Positions 52,914-61,134 of a stretch of 64,000 nucleotides of DNA are shown here, in pieces. The notes under the pieces were generated by a model that worked only from the letters and a program-made list of their open reading frames with translations, did no database searches and was not told the origin of the DNA. Origin of the DNA: Candidatus Gastranaerophilales bacterium. GTDB lineage: Bacteria > Cyanobacteriota > Vampirovibrionia > Gastranaerophilales > Gastranaerophilaceae. Positions within the stretch are counted from its first letter, which is position 1. Every line of letters begins with the position of its first letter. Both the position numbers and the translations under genes were made by a program. Location: contig UNSK01000001.1 in assembly GCA_900552525.1 (NCBI GenBank), positions 62,001 through 126,000 of the forward strand. Direction: 5' to 3'.

Positions 52914-52925
52914 GTATAAATATAC
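52914..52925. promoter_or_regulatory. GTATA-AA-TATAC palindrome upstream of the XRE row
   Basis: A perfect palindrome with 5-bp arms, 45 bp ahead of the first XRE gene, in a position suitable for autoregulation. Related AT-rich direct repeats (TAATATT, spaced 10 bp) lie near 52530. Confidence 0.4.
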
Positions 52926-52970
52926 GAAATGTGTATAGTGTTTTGCATTTAATGATAATACTCTTATAAT

Positions 52971-53303
52971 ATGAATAAGACTGATAATATCTATGGAAAG
53001 AGATTAAAGGAACTGAGAGATAGAAAAAATTTAACTCAGGAATTTATTGCAAATTCAGTCAATATCAGAACAGCATCCATTAGTGATTTTGAAAATGGTA
53101 AAACAAGTTTGAAAATTAATATATTAAGAGATATATGTAACGTACTTAATATAACTATGAAGGATTTTTTTGACTTTGATACAACAACCCCAAGTACTGA
53201 AAATAAAGAATTAATTACAGAAATTAGTTCACATCTTGCAGATTTGGATAGTAAAAAGCTAAAGTATATTAAAACTATGATAATTATGTTTAAACAGGAT
53301 TAA
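52971..53303 (+). CDS. XRE-family transcription regulator 1 (110 aa)
   Basis: The N-terminal helix-turn-helix (about residues 8-62) reads GKRLKELRDRKNLTQEFIA, then TASISDFENGKTSLKIN. A C-terminal helix pair (about 75-110, ELITEISSHLADLDSKKLKYI) follows. A GATAAT lies 11 nt before the ATG, with no ribosome site. It is the first of three tandem paralogues with the same layout. Confidence 0.85.
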   Translation: MNKTDNIYGKRLKELRDRKNLTQEFIANSVNIRTASISDFENGKTSLKINILRDICNVLNITMKDFFDFDTTTPSTENKELITEISSHLADLDSKKLKYIKTMIIMFKQD

Positions 53304-53326
53304 GAAAGTATAAAAATATTGAAATT

Positions 53327-53662
53327 ATGATATTTGATTTTGATAAAATTAAGTTTGGAAAAAGAATAAAAGAACTCAGGGTGGCACAGGGTTTGTCGCA
53401 GGATGATTTATGCAACAAAGTAGAAGGGCTTGAACCATCATATCTAAGTAAAATTGAAACAGGGAAATATGCACCTGCTTTGCCAACTTTTTTTAAAATA
53501 ATAAATGCACTAGAAACTAATCCGGATAATTTTTTTGATTATAAGCATTTAGTAACGGAAAAAGAGTTAGATAGTGCCTTGTTACATGAATATAAAGAAT
53601 TGCCTTTGAAAAAGAAAAGAATATTATATCGTTATATTCAAATTTTGAAAGAATATAATTAA
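53327..53662 (+). CDS. XRE-family transcription regulator 2 (111 aa)
   Basis: Helix-turn-helix KFGKRIKELRVAQGLSQDDLC...PSYLSKIETGKYAPALPT, followed by the same type of C-terminal tail (ELDSALLHEYKELPLKKKRI). It lies 23 bp after regulator 1 and is a paralogue of its neighbours. Confidence 0.85.
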   Translation: MIFDFDKIKFGKRIKELRVAQGLSQDDLCNKVEGLEPSYLSKIETGKYAPALPTFFKIINALETNPDNFFDYKHLVTEKELDSALLHEYKELPLKKKRILYRYIQILKEYN

Positions 53663-53677
53663 AGAAATATATAAGTT

Positions 53678-54004
53678 ATGGTAGATGATTTTGATAAAAA
53701 GAAGTTTGGTAAACGGTTAAGACAATTAAGGCTGTCTAGAAATTTATCTCAAGACCAATTATGTGACAAGCTTGATATGAATGCTTCCATGCTAAGCAAT
53801 TTTGAAACTGGTAAAAACGCTCCGGCATTAGAAACAATGATTAAAATTTCTAAGGCTTTAGATGCTGAACCTAATGAAATGTTTGATTATTCGCATTTTA
53901 AAACTCCCAAAGAGCTAGAAACAGAACTTTTAGAAATATTTAATAGTCTTTCTACCGAGAAGCAAATGGTTTATTATCGAATAATTAAATTGCTGCAAGA
54001 ATAA
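53678..54004 (+). CDS. XRE-family transcription regulator 3 (108 aa)
   Basis: Helix-turn-helix KFGKRLRQLRLSRNLSQDQLC...ASMLSNFETGKNAPALET. It is closest to regulator 2 (matching FDKxKFGKR starts and FDY spacing). The C-terminal tail repeats the Leu/Glu/Lys pattern. It starts 15 bp after regulator 2. The second ncRNA gene follows. Confidence 0.85.
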   Translation: MVDDFDKKKFGKRLRQLRLSRNLSQDQLCDKLDMNASMLSNFETGKNAPALETMIKISKALDAEPNEMFDYSHFKTPKELETELLEIFNSLSTEKQMVYYRIIKLLQE

Positions 54005-54048
54005 CTTAATCCACCCACTTGAAAATTCTGCAAAATAGGTTAAAATGA

Positions 54049-54228
54049 GAATACAGGCATGGGTGGCGTTAACACCCAAACCTGCGTCCTATTTAAAGGA
54101 CTTTGCAAGTGAGAACTATTATTAGCAATAATAATAGTTCTTTTTCGCTAATTTTAATTATCATTTTTACCTCCTTTCGTTAGCGAAAATAATAATCAAA
54201 ATCTTTAGCCTGTATTCTGTTTTTATTT
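54049..54228 (+). ncRNA. Structured RNA, copy 2 (about 180 nt, function unknown)
   Basis: TTGAAA (54019-54024) - 16 bp - TAAAAT (54041-54046) drives a region closed by GAATACAGGC (54049-54058) and GCCTGTATTC (54208-54217), then TGTTTTTATTTT. Internal helices match copy 1 with compensatory changes: GGGTG/CACCC, GTCCT/AGGAC, GAACTATTATTA-GCAA-TAATAATAGTTC (54113-54140) and CGCTAA/TTAGCG (54146-54151, 54180-54185). The enclosed loop keeps ACCTCCTTTC (54169-54178). The central hairpin plus TTTTT could also stop transcription early. Confidence 0.8.
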
Positions 54229-54280
54229 TAACAAATATTCCAAAATATATCAATAAATCATTTTAAGTTATAATATTCAT

Positions 54281-55438
54281 ATGAAGTATGAAGATGCAAT
54301 AAAACTTATAACGGGAAAAAGCAATTTTTATATAGATTTAGGACTGGATAGGATTTCTGCTGTACTTGATAAGTTTGGAAACCCTGAGAACAGTCTGAAA
54401 TTTATCCACGTTGCCGGAACAAACGGAAAAGGTTCTGTGTGTACAATGCTTGCATCAATTCTTCAGGAAGCAGGATACAAGACCGGACTTTATACAAGTC
54501 CGCATATCTGGGAGTATACTGAAAGGATTAAGGTTAACGGCGAAGATATTCCGAAGGAAACTTTTGCTGAATATGTTCAGATGATTACCGGAACAGGCAT
54601 ACATTTAACCGAGTTTGAAATTCTTACGGTTATGATGTTTTTGTATTTTAAAGAAAAAAATGTAGATATTGCCGTCCTTGAAACCGGTCTGGGCGGGAGG
54701 CTTGATGCTACTAATGTAATTAAACAAAATCTCTGTTCAATAATTACGCATATTGACCTTGATCATACAGACAGGCTGGGTAATACAAAAGATAAAATTG
54801 CTTATGAAAAAGCAGGAATTATTAAAAAAGGGTGTCCTGTTATTACTGCAGAAGGCTATGAAGCAGTGAGAGATAAAGCTGATGAATGCGGCTCAATGTT
54901 CATACTTACAAACCCGTATGTTAATCCTGAATTTATTGATGCTCTGGCGCTCAAAGGAAATCAGCAGGTTGAAAATCTAGCCCTTGTTATTAATGCCGTA
55001 AACTATCTGTTTAAAGATATTGACAATAAAACTATTATTGAAGGGTTGAAAAAGGTAAAAAATCCTTGCAGGTTTGAATATGTACAGGGGAAAAATCTTA
55101 TAATTGACGCTTCACACAACCCTAATGGTATTGAGGCTCTGAGAGATAACCTTGATTGGTTTTTTCCGCATGAAAAAAGGCGTTTTGTTTTCGGGTGCTT
55201 AAAAAATAAAGATTACTCAAGAATGATGAATATACTTTTTCGGGAGGGTGATGAAATTTATCTTAACGGATTTGATTATCCGAACGCGTGCACGTATAAT
55301 GAACTTATACAGAAATGTCCGTATCCGGCTGAAATATATACGGACGAATTTGTTCTCAAGCCTGATAGGTTAAACATAATATGCGGGTCTTTTTATATGA
55401 TTGGAGGTATGGAATGGGTGAAATCTCTTCCAGTTTAG
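54281..55438 (+). CDS. folC: Folylpolyglutamate/dihydrofolate synthase
   Basis: FolC adds glutamate to dihydropteroate and folates. The P-loop HVAGTNGKGSVCTML, the Mur-ligase segment ETGLGGRLDATNV, HIDLDHTDRLG and the C-terminal DASHNPNGIEAL are all present. 385 aa is slightly short. TATAAT lies exactly 6 nt ahead of the ATG and no ribosome site is visible, so the message is probably leaderless. It overlaps the next gene by 25 bp. Confidence 0.95.
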   Translation: MKYEDAIKLITGKSNFYIDLGLDRISAVLDKFGNPENSLKFIHVAGTNGKGSVCTMLASILQEAGYKTGLYTSPHIWEYTERIKVNGEDIPKETFAEYVQMITGTGIHLTEFEILTVMMFLYFKEKNVDIAVLETGLGGRLDATNVIKQNLCSIITHIDLDHTDRLGNTKDKIAYEKAGIIKKGCPVITAEGYEAVRDKADECGSMFILTNPYVNPEFIDALALKGNQQVENLALVINAVNYLFKDIDNKTIIEGLKKVKNPCRFEYVQGKNLIIDASHNPNGIEALRDNLDWFFPHEKRRFVFGCLKNKDYSRMMNILFREGDEIYLNGFDYPNACTYNELIQKCPYPAEIYTDEFVLKPDRLNIICGSFYMIGGMEWVKSLPV

Positions 55439-55794
55439 AGGATTATATTGAAGCTGTTTACAGCATTTATATTAAAGATAACAAGGTAAAGGCTGTTGAT
55501 GTTGCAAGACGCCTTAATGTTTCGCGTGCATCTGTCACCGAGGCGCTTCAGAAGCTTGAACAAATCGGGCTTATAAATTACGGACATTACGGCACAATTT
55601 CTGTTACAGACGATGGGGTTAAAAAAGCAAAAGAAGTTATAAAAAAACACGAAACACTTTCGGATTTTTTTGAAAATATTTTAGGTATCGAACACGAACT
55701 TGCGGAAGAAACTGCTTGCAAGATTGAACATGTTATTGATAACAGAATTTTAAAAAAGCTTGAACAGCATATAAAAAACTACAGGTTTAAATAG
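55414..55794 (+). CDS. DtxR/MntR-type metal-dependent regulator
   Basis: I start at 55414 because GGAGG lies 6-7 nt upstream inside folC; the longer frame from 55381 has no site. The winged helix (LEDYIEAVYSIYIKDNKVKAVDVARRL then SVTEALQKLEQIGLINYG) and the helical dimerisation part with ELAEETACKIEHVID (Glu/His metal ligands) fit the family. 126 aa means the SH3-like domain is absent, as in MntR. Such regulators sense manganese or iron. Confidence 0.88.
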   Translation: MGEISSSLEDYIEAVYSIYIKDNKVKAVDVARRLNVSRASVTEALQKLEQIGLINYGHYGTISVTDDGVKKAKEVIKKHETLSDFFENILGIEHELAEETACKIEHVIDNRILKKLEQHIKNYRFK

Positions 55795-56597
55795 TAATCT
55801 TTGAGAAGCTTTGCATCATCCTCAATATTCGGACTTTCGCATACAACAGCACCTTTAACATCAAAAGTTTTGAATGCTTTCAATAAATCCTTGTAGTTAA
55901 AATCTGATTCTTCAAGGTTAAGATGTTTCTTTTCTCCCTTTGCGCCGTATTCAATTCCTGCAATGTGTGCGTGGAAATTATTAAGCGCAATTTGTCCGAG
56001 TTCTTTACCTATTTTTTCAAAAATTGCACAGAACTCATCATAGGTATTGGAAATTCCGTTGTAACGTGCGTGCAAATGTGAGAAATCAACGCAAGGAAGA
56101 ACTGTTTCAAACTCTTTTGACAGCCTGATAATTTCTTCTAAATCTCCCCACTGCGTAGCTTTGCCGGTTGTTTCCGGCCTAATCCAGATTTTGTTTCCGC
56201 CTTTTGCAAGAGTGTCTGTAATCTCTTTAATTTTAGATTTTATATTGTTGTAAACAAGCTCTGCATCTTGTTCAAGATAGTATCCGGCATGAAAAGTGAT
56301 ACTGAAACCTCCAAGCTCATTTGCAACTTCCGCAGTTTCAATAATTCTTTGGACGCTTGCTTCAAGCTTGTCTTCTTCTCTTGCGTTAAGATTTACGTAG
56401 AAAGGTGCGTGAGCTGTAATAACTTTTGTTGCTGCGCTGACTGCATCACGGCTTTTGTCGCTTATTCTAACCCCGCGTACAAATTCAAGCTCAAGTCCGT
56501 CAAGATTCATTTCATCAAGTATTTTAAATCCTGCTTCGTATCCTTTGTTTCCGGCTCTTAGCGGAATGCCGGCTGTTAAGAAGTTTAATTTATCCAT
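55779..56597 (-). CDS. Endonuclease IV-like TIM-barrel protein
   Basis: Metal-site segments typical of the AP endonuclease IV/sugar isomerase superfamily are present: ITAHAPFYVNLNA, ITFHAGYY, RPETTGKATQWG, PCVDFSHLHAR and NFHAHIAGIEYGAKGEKKH. The set fits endonuclease IV (repair of abasic sites) best, although xylose-isomerase-type sugar epimerases share the fold. 272 aa. AAAGG precedes the ATG. The upstream gap contains two tandem hairpin units on the same strand. The 3' end overlaps the DtxR-like gene. Confidence 0.78.
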   Translation of the reverse strand: MDKLNFLTAGIPLRAGNKGYEAGFKILDEMNLDGLELEFVRGVRISDKSRDAVSAATKVITAHAPFYVNLNAREEDKLEASVQRIIETAEVANELGGFSITFHAGYYLEQDAELVYNNIKSKIKEITDTLAKGGNKIWIRPETTGKATQWGDLEEIIRLSKEFETVLPCVDFSHLHARYNGISNTYDEFCAIFEKIGKELGQIALNNFHAHIAGIEYGAKGEKKHLNLEESDFNYKDLLKAFKTFDVKGAVVCESPNIEDDAKLLKDYYLNL

Positions 56598-56605
56598 TTT
56601 TTACC

Positions 56606-56705
56606 TTTTTTCTAGTAGTTATACTTTGAGGATGGCCTGGAGTTGTTATTTTGGCTTGTAGTATGATGATTGCCATCCGACTATTTGTCTACGTGCGTAG
56701 CACTT
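56606..56705 (-). repeat. Dispersed hairpin repeat, unit 1 (with header)
   Basis: On the minus strand: header AAGTGCTACGCACGTAGAC (56705-56687), 8 nt, stem GGATGGC/GCCATCC (56678-56672 with 56636-56630) around 35 nt, then TCAAAG and an ACTACTAGAAAAA box. It lies directly upstream of the ribosome site of the endonuclease IV-like gene. The alignment with unit 2 keeps the loop core CTACAAG and the tail. Confidence 0.72.
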
Positions 56706-56779
56706 TTTCTAGTAGTTTTGCTTTGAGGGAAACCGGGAGTTTTAATATAGACTTGTAGTTTTAACATTTGTTTCCCGCC
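56704..56779 (-). repeat. Dispersed hairpin repeat, unit 2
   Basis: Minus strand: stem GGGAAAC/GTTTCCC (56776-56770 with 56733-56727), loop with CTACAAG, then TCAAAG and ACTACTAGAAAAA running into the header of unit 1. Four of the seven stem pairs differ from unit 1, and all four are compensated. Confidence 0.72.
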
Positions 56780-56799
56780 TTAAGGTTCTTTTCTTTTTG

Positions 56800-56832
56800 G
56801 TAACTTTTTCTTTTTAGTAAAGAAAAAGTTAC
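56800..56832. repeat. AT-rich 14-bp inverted repeat at the end of the formyltransferase gene
   Basis: GTAACTTTTTCTTT and AAAGAAAAAGTTAC flank a short loop, and the formyltransferase stop codon lies in one arm. Neither strand shows a T-run after the stem, so its terminator role is doubtful. Confidence 0.5.
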
Positions 56833-57770
56833 TTGAATTCTTCTCCGATTTTCGGGTTAACAATTCTGATAAAATCTTTGCTGTCGCCCATGAAGAAGCT
56901 TCCAAACTGCATTACTGTCGGTACAACGAGTCCTTTTGAAGTTGCAATAAAGAACTTATCATCCTCGATTTTTGCAACAGTACCGGCAGGATGCGGAACG
57001 CAGAAGGCATCTGAGGCGACTTCTACTTTCATAATTTTCATCATGTTCCCTCTGAAAGTTGTACTTGCAAGAATAAACGGATTCAATGCACGTACAAATC
57101 TTTCGATTTCCTCTGCGGTTCTGTTGTAATTGATGAACAATTCTTTTTCGCTCAGTCCTTTTCCTGAAACAAAATCACCGACCGGCTGCTTAATTCTAGG
57201 AAGCGGCTGATTTTCATATGCTCTCAAAACTTGCAGCAAAAGCTCTATTCCGAGAACGTTTAATTCATTAAATATTGTCCCCATCGTTGCCTTTGAATGG
57301 ATATGATAAGGTTTTTGAGCAATAATATCACCTGTATCAAAGCTTTCATCCATAAAATGAATTGTAACACCAGTTTCGGTTTCACCATTGATTAATACTC
57401 TTGAATACGGGTTTCCGCCTCTGTATTTTGGCAGCATGGACGGGTGTACGTTAATAAATCCATCTTTTGTTGATTCCAAAAGAATGCGCGGTATTTTGTA
57501 ATTAAAAGAACACACGACTGCTGCATCAACATTAAGAGCGCGTACAGCTTCAATAAGCTGGGGTTCATCAAGTTCATCATAGTCAATATAATTCAACCTT
57601 CTTGATTGAACAAAAGTTTTGAAATCATAGTACATGTTGTGGTCTTTTTTAGGCCCTAGCACTCCTACGATATTAACTCCGGACATCAAAAGCCCGTCAA
57701 GCCCGATATAAGCCATATCAGGTATTCCGACAAAAAGTATTCTTTTTTTGAACAGAGTTCTATTAAACAT
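56829..57770 (-). CDS. Formyltransferase (Fmt/ArnA-type domain)
   Basis: The formyl-THF transferase motif is clear: NVHPSMLPKYRGGNPYSR, then TGVTIHFMDESFDTGDII. The catalytic Asn, His and Asp are present. The C-terminal domain is Fmt-like. It could be methionyl-tRNA formyltransferase, but the motif (GGNPYSRVL in place of GAAPI) and IHFMDESFDTG are closer to sugar or other formyltransferases, so I give no symbol. It overlaps the next gene upstream by 1 bp. Confidence 0.82.
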   Translation of the reverse strand: MFNRTLFKKRILFVGIPDMAYIGLDGLLMSGVNIVGVLGPKKDHNMYYDFKTFVQSRRLNYIDYDELDEPQLIEAVRALNVDAAVVCSFNYKIPRILLESTKDGFINVHPSMLPKYRGGNPYSRVLINGETETGVTIHFMDESFDTGDIIAQKPYHIHSKATMGTIFNELNVLGIELLLQVLRAYENQPLPRIKQPVGDFVSGKGLSEKELFINYNRTAEEIERFVRALNPFILASTTFRGNMMKIMKVEVASDAFCVPHPAGTVAKIEDDKFFIATSKGLVVPTVMQFGSFFMGDSKDFIRIVNPKIGEEFK

Positions 57771-58144
57771 TAAACTTTAACCTTAATCATCTCTTCCAAA
57801 ATCTTTGAGCAGTCATTAACCATGTTTGTGCAATGCGCTTTTCTTTCAGGCGAAGCCATATCAAGACCGGCAGTTAAAACTCGGCAGCAGGTTGCTTTGT
57901 GGTTTTTCTTAAATTCTTCAATAAATTTTTTTGCAGCCACTCTTGCATTGCTGCGTCCGAGGACATAGCCGAGAACCATTTGTGAACCTGCTATTGCTCC
58001 GCACAAGCAGCCCGAACCCATTCCGCCGGAGAAAGACGTAGCAACAGAAAGCAATTCCTCCGGAACAAGTCCTTTTTCAATTGCTTCCATTATTATGCTT
58101 TCAGAACATGAATAACCATTGTTAAAATACTCAGCTGCTTTCAT
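57770..58144 (-). CDS. C-GCAxxG-C-C family protein (124 aa)
   Basis: The Cys pattern of this redox-type family is intact: GYSCSESI, GMGSGCLCGAIAGSQMVLG, TCCRVL and a late Cys pair (HCTNMVNDC). These small proteins are thought to bind metal or act in redox metabolism; the substrate is unknown. GAGGA precedes the ATG. It is the first gene of a unit with the formyltransferase. Confidence 0.85.
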   Translation of the reverse strand: MKAAEYFNNGYSCSESIIMEAIEKGLVPEELLSVATSFSGGMGSGCLCGAIAGSQMVLGYVLGRSNARVAAKKFIEEFKKNHKATCCRVLTAGLDMASPERKAHCTNMVNDCSKILEEMIKVKV

Positions 58145-58201
58145 TTTTTAATCCTCGTTTGATACTATATTACCATTAAACAGGATTTTATACCAGAGTT
58201 T

Positions 58202-60028
58202 TTAGGCTTTTGTATTAACTTTGCTTTGTCTTGCAGCTTTTCCGTACTGTTCTAATTTTGCTTCATATAGATGGTTATAATACTTTCTTGCATCTCTTGC
58301 ACGGTATTCTGGATTAATTTTCTTGTCTTCTGCAATTTTAGCTTCGGCTTTTTTAACCATAGAAATGATATCTTTAACTTCAAACATTCTGGAATTATCT
58401 GCATTACGCTTTTTAAGCAGATAATTTACATACTTTCTGTTGCTTCCATTTATGAGGAGGTATAAGTCAAGTGCATCTTTGTTTGAAGAATTTATACGGT
58501 GTTTTCCAACAGCTCTATCAGCTTTTCTTGTATCAGCTATTGATGAGAAAATTTCCGGAAGCATGCCCAGACGCATTTTAGTTGCGTTTTTGCCGTAAGC
58601 TTCGCGCTGTTTGGCAAAAGTCTTTTCACCGAGTTTGGAGGTTAAAATTTCAAAAATATTTTTTCTGACCTCTTCTTTCGGATCTGTCTTTACTTTTTGA
58701 ACTTCAGGTTTTATCTCAACAACAGGTGTTTCTATTATTGGTTTTATTTCAGGCTTAGGTTCAACAATATTCAAACGTTTGTATTGTGCTATTTTGAAAT
58801 CATTAACAAGTCTGGTTATTGCTCTGGAGATAAAGTTTTTAGGTTTTGCAAAGCCGTATTTTTCAGCTGACTTTCTGCTTTCTCTGATTCTTGCAGTTTC
58901 AAAGAACGGATTTTCAATCTCTTTTTCCAGAAGTGATAATCTTTCTGCATTCCTTGTTGTTTGATTAAGTATATTTTCTGCATTTTTACTGAACATATTG
59001 AGCTTAACTGCCGGAATACGCGCGAAAATTTCATTAAGCTCTTTAATATTTTTGATAGGAACATCACTTTTGACAATTTTTCTTACAAAGTTTTCAGCAT
59101 TTTTATCACGGTCTATAGTGTCAAATAATTTATTTAATTCTGTGAGTGTTTCATTATTTTTTTCCGGAGTTGTCTTTGGAATGTATCTTTCCGGATAACT
59201 GTCCATAATTATTGTTCTTAATTTATAATTCTTATCTGTTGTAGATTGGAATAGCTGCATTAATTTTTCATCAATACCGGTTGATGCAATATTCCTCTGT
59301 ATGTAGAAATTAGAAAGAAGTGAATCAATTACTTTGCCTCTTGCTTCTGTAAAATCCTCGGCGAATATTTTTGAGTTAAAAACTTCTGAGTTTTCAAAAG
59401 GAAAGTTGCTAATGAGTCTTCTTTGTTTTAAAAGTGCGTCGTACTTTTTATGATTATAGGTTCCATCTGAAACCATTTTGTCCAAATTTTTAACGGCGTC
59501 GCTTTCATTTCTGTGAAGTTTTAAATAAGATTTGTATTTTGCAAAGTTACTAACATATTTTTTACTATTTTCAGATTCAAGAAGTTCTGGTATTAAGTTC
59601 TCATAAGTATGTCTGTGCTCTCCGATAACTTCACGGTTTACCTGATATGCAAAAGCAGTACGTTTAGTTTTATTTCGGGTGCCGGAGAAAATTCTTCCGA
59701 GAGCTTCCATTGAGCCGTTGAATTCATAAATAAGTCTGTTATGTATATAACCCGGATTTGTAACATTAATAAAAATCTGATTTACTAATGAAGAACTTTC
59801 ACGCTCAGCCGGTTTGCGGTGATAGTTGTCTTTATTGTATTTATCTGCAAGTTGTTTGAAAAATCCGACTCTTTTCTGTCCTGCTGTTTTTGTTAGTTCA
59901 ATAACATCCTTTGCTTCTTGATGTGTAACATTGGCAATAAATTCTGATGCAACAATTCGTGCCTTTTTGTTATATTTTGATAAGCTTAAGCCTTTGAAAT
60001 GAGGGTTATAATTATTGATATGATTCAT
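58202..60028 (-). CDS. Large lineage-specific protein with F-K-G motif (608 aa)
   Basis: Phe11-Lys-Gly13 in NPHFKGLSLSKYN fits the shared N-terminal motif. The rest is helical and strongly charged, with many Lys/Asn/Glu and no signal peptide, membrane segment or motif I recognise. A Pro/Glu/Lys linker (about 420-455; IKPIIETPVVEIKPE) joins two halves. AAAGGAAGC precedes the ATG. It stands alone between the redox-type protein and the glycosyltransferase. Confidence 0.72.
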   Translation of the reverse strand: MNHINNYNPHFKGLSLSKYNKKARIVASEFIANVTHQEAKDVIELTKTAGQKRVGFFKQLADKYNKDNYHRKPAERESSSLVNQIFINVTNPGYIHNRLIYEFNGSMEALGRIFSGTRNKTKRTAFAYQVNREVIGEHRHTYENLIPELLESENSKKYVSNFAKYKSYLKLHRNESDAVKNLDKMVSDGTYNHKKYDALLKQRRLISNFPFENSEVFNSKIFAEDFTEARGKVIDSLLSNFYIQRNIASTGIDEKLMQLFQSTTDKNYKLRTIIMDSYPERYIPKTTPEKNNETLTELNKLFDTIDRDKNAENFVRKIVKSDVPIKNIKELNEIFARIPAVKLNMFSKNAENILNQTTRNAERLSLLEKEIENPFFETARIRESRKSAEKYGFAKPKNFISRAITRLVNDFKIAQYKRLNIVEPKPEIKPIIETPVVEIKPEVQKVKTDPKEEVRKNIFEILTSKLGEKTFAKQREAYGKNATKMRLGMLPEIFSSIADTRKADRAVGKHRINSSNKDALDLYLLINGSNRKYVNYLLKKRNADNSRMFEVKDIISMVKKAEAKIAEDKKINPEYRARDARKYYNHLYEAKLEQYGKAARQSKVNTKA

Positions 60029-60102
60029 GATGCTTCCTTTATTAATGTCATTACTTATTTCTTTAAAACACGTAAAAATAAAATTTGCCAGTAAGGAAAA
60101 AA

Positions 60103-61134
60103 CTATTTCTTTAAACTATTTAAATAATTTTTTGCAGCTTTTTCAGCTGTGTAGTTCAAAATTGTTTTGTAAGAATTATTTAGGATTTCCTGCTGATTGT
60201 GCGAATTAATAATTTCTTCAATAATTCCATCTTTCCAGAAAAAACCGTTTTCGTTATTTTTGATAATTCCTGCAATACCGTCATTTTCTGTGCAAACAGT
60301 AATGCATCCTGATGCCATTGCTTCAAGATAGACCATGCCGAAAGTTTCATTAATGCTCGGGAGTGCAAAAATATCGGCTTTTCTCATCTCTGCAAGAACT
60401 TGTTCATGTCCCATACGGCCTAAAAATACCGGCTTTTGTGAAATGCTTTTCAATCTTTTTAAATCTTTTCCGTCACCGATAATTCTGAGTTCTACATCAA
60501 GATTTTCACACTCTCTGATAACCTTGTCTATATTTTTGCGTCTGATTAAATTTGCGCAGGTTAAAACTTTCACTTTTTTGTCAGGTTGCCAGAGCCGTTT
60601 AGTTATATAATTTTCATTTATACCGGAATAGCAGACAAAAGTTTTTTCTTTGTACTGAGGATAAAGTTTCAGAAATTTGTTTTTTAAAACCTCAGAACGG
60701 CATGCGATTTTTTTTGCGTTTTTATGTGCCTTTTCCAGTTCTGTTTTGAAATAAATTGAATACAAAGGATTGGTTAAAACTTCTAAGTCCGAAACGTGGA
60801 CTCCTGCAATAAAATCTAAACCGAGCCTGTTTGCAAAAATTTCACCGCTTGGCATATGTGCGGCTATGAAATCTGCATTCCAATCCGTTCTTATCTTATC
60901 TTTAATATTTCCCCAAAACGGAAAAAAATAATTAATATTTTCTACGTTTCCATAAATTCCGCTATTGTAAAAAGGCTTTTTTCTCACAAACGAATTTAAT
61001 AAAAAATTCGGCTTGATAACTTGAACCTCATGCCCCTCTTTTTGCCAGCATTCAACAAAATTTTTTATTGTTTTCGGTGTATTTTTTTCGTTTTCCCTGA
61101 CAGGATATAAATCAGTAATAACAAGAATGTTCAT
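60103..61134 (-). CDS. Glycosyltransferase family 4 (GT-B fold)
   Basis: The C-terminal nucleotide-sugar domain shows FLGRMGHEQVLAEMRKADIFALPS and EtfGMVYLEAMASGC with the conserved E-x7-E. The N-terminal half begins MNILVITDLYPVRENEKNT. Donor and acceptor are unknown. It overlaps the ABC permease gene upstream by 1 bp, so the two are coupled; the permease suggests sugar traffic, but the link is not explained. Confidence 0.88.
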   Translation of the reverse strand: MNILVITDLYPVRENEKNTPKTIKNFVECWQKEGHEVQVIKPNFLLNSFVRKKPFYNSGIYGNVENINYFFPFWGNIKDKIRTDWNADFIAAHMPSGEIFANRLGLDFIAGVHVSDLEVLTNPLYSIYFKTELEKAHKNAKKIACRSEVLKNKFLKLYPQYKEKTFVCYSGINENYITKRLWQPDKKVKVLTCANLIRRKNIDKVIRECENLDVELRIIGDGKDLKRLKSISQKPVFLGRMGHEQVLAEMRKADIFALPSINETFGMVYLEAMASGCITVCTENDGIAGIIKNNENGFFWKDGIIEEIINSHNQQEILNNSYKTILNYTAEKAAKNYLNSLKK

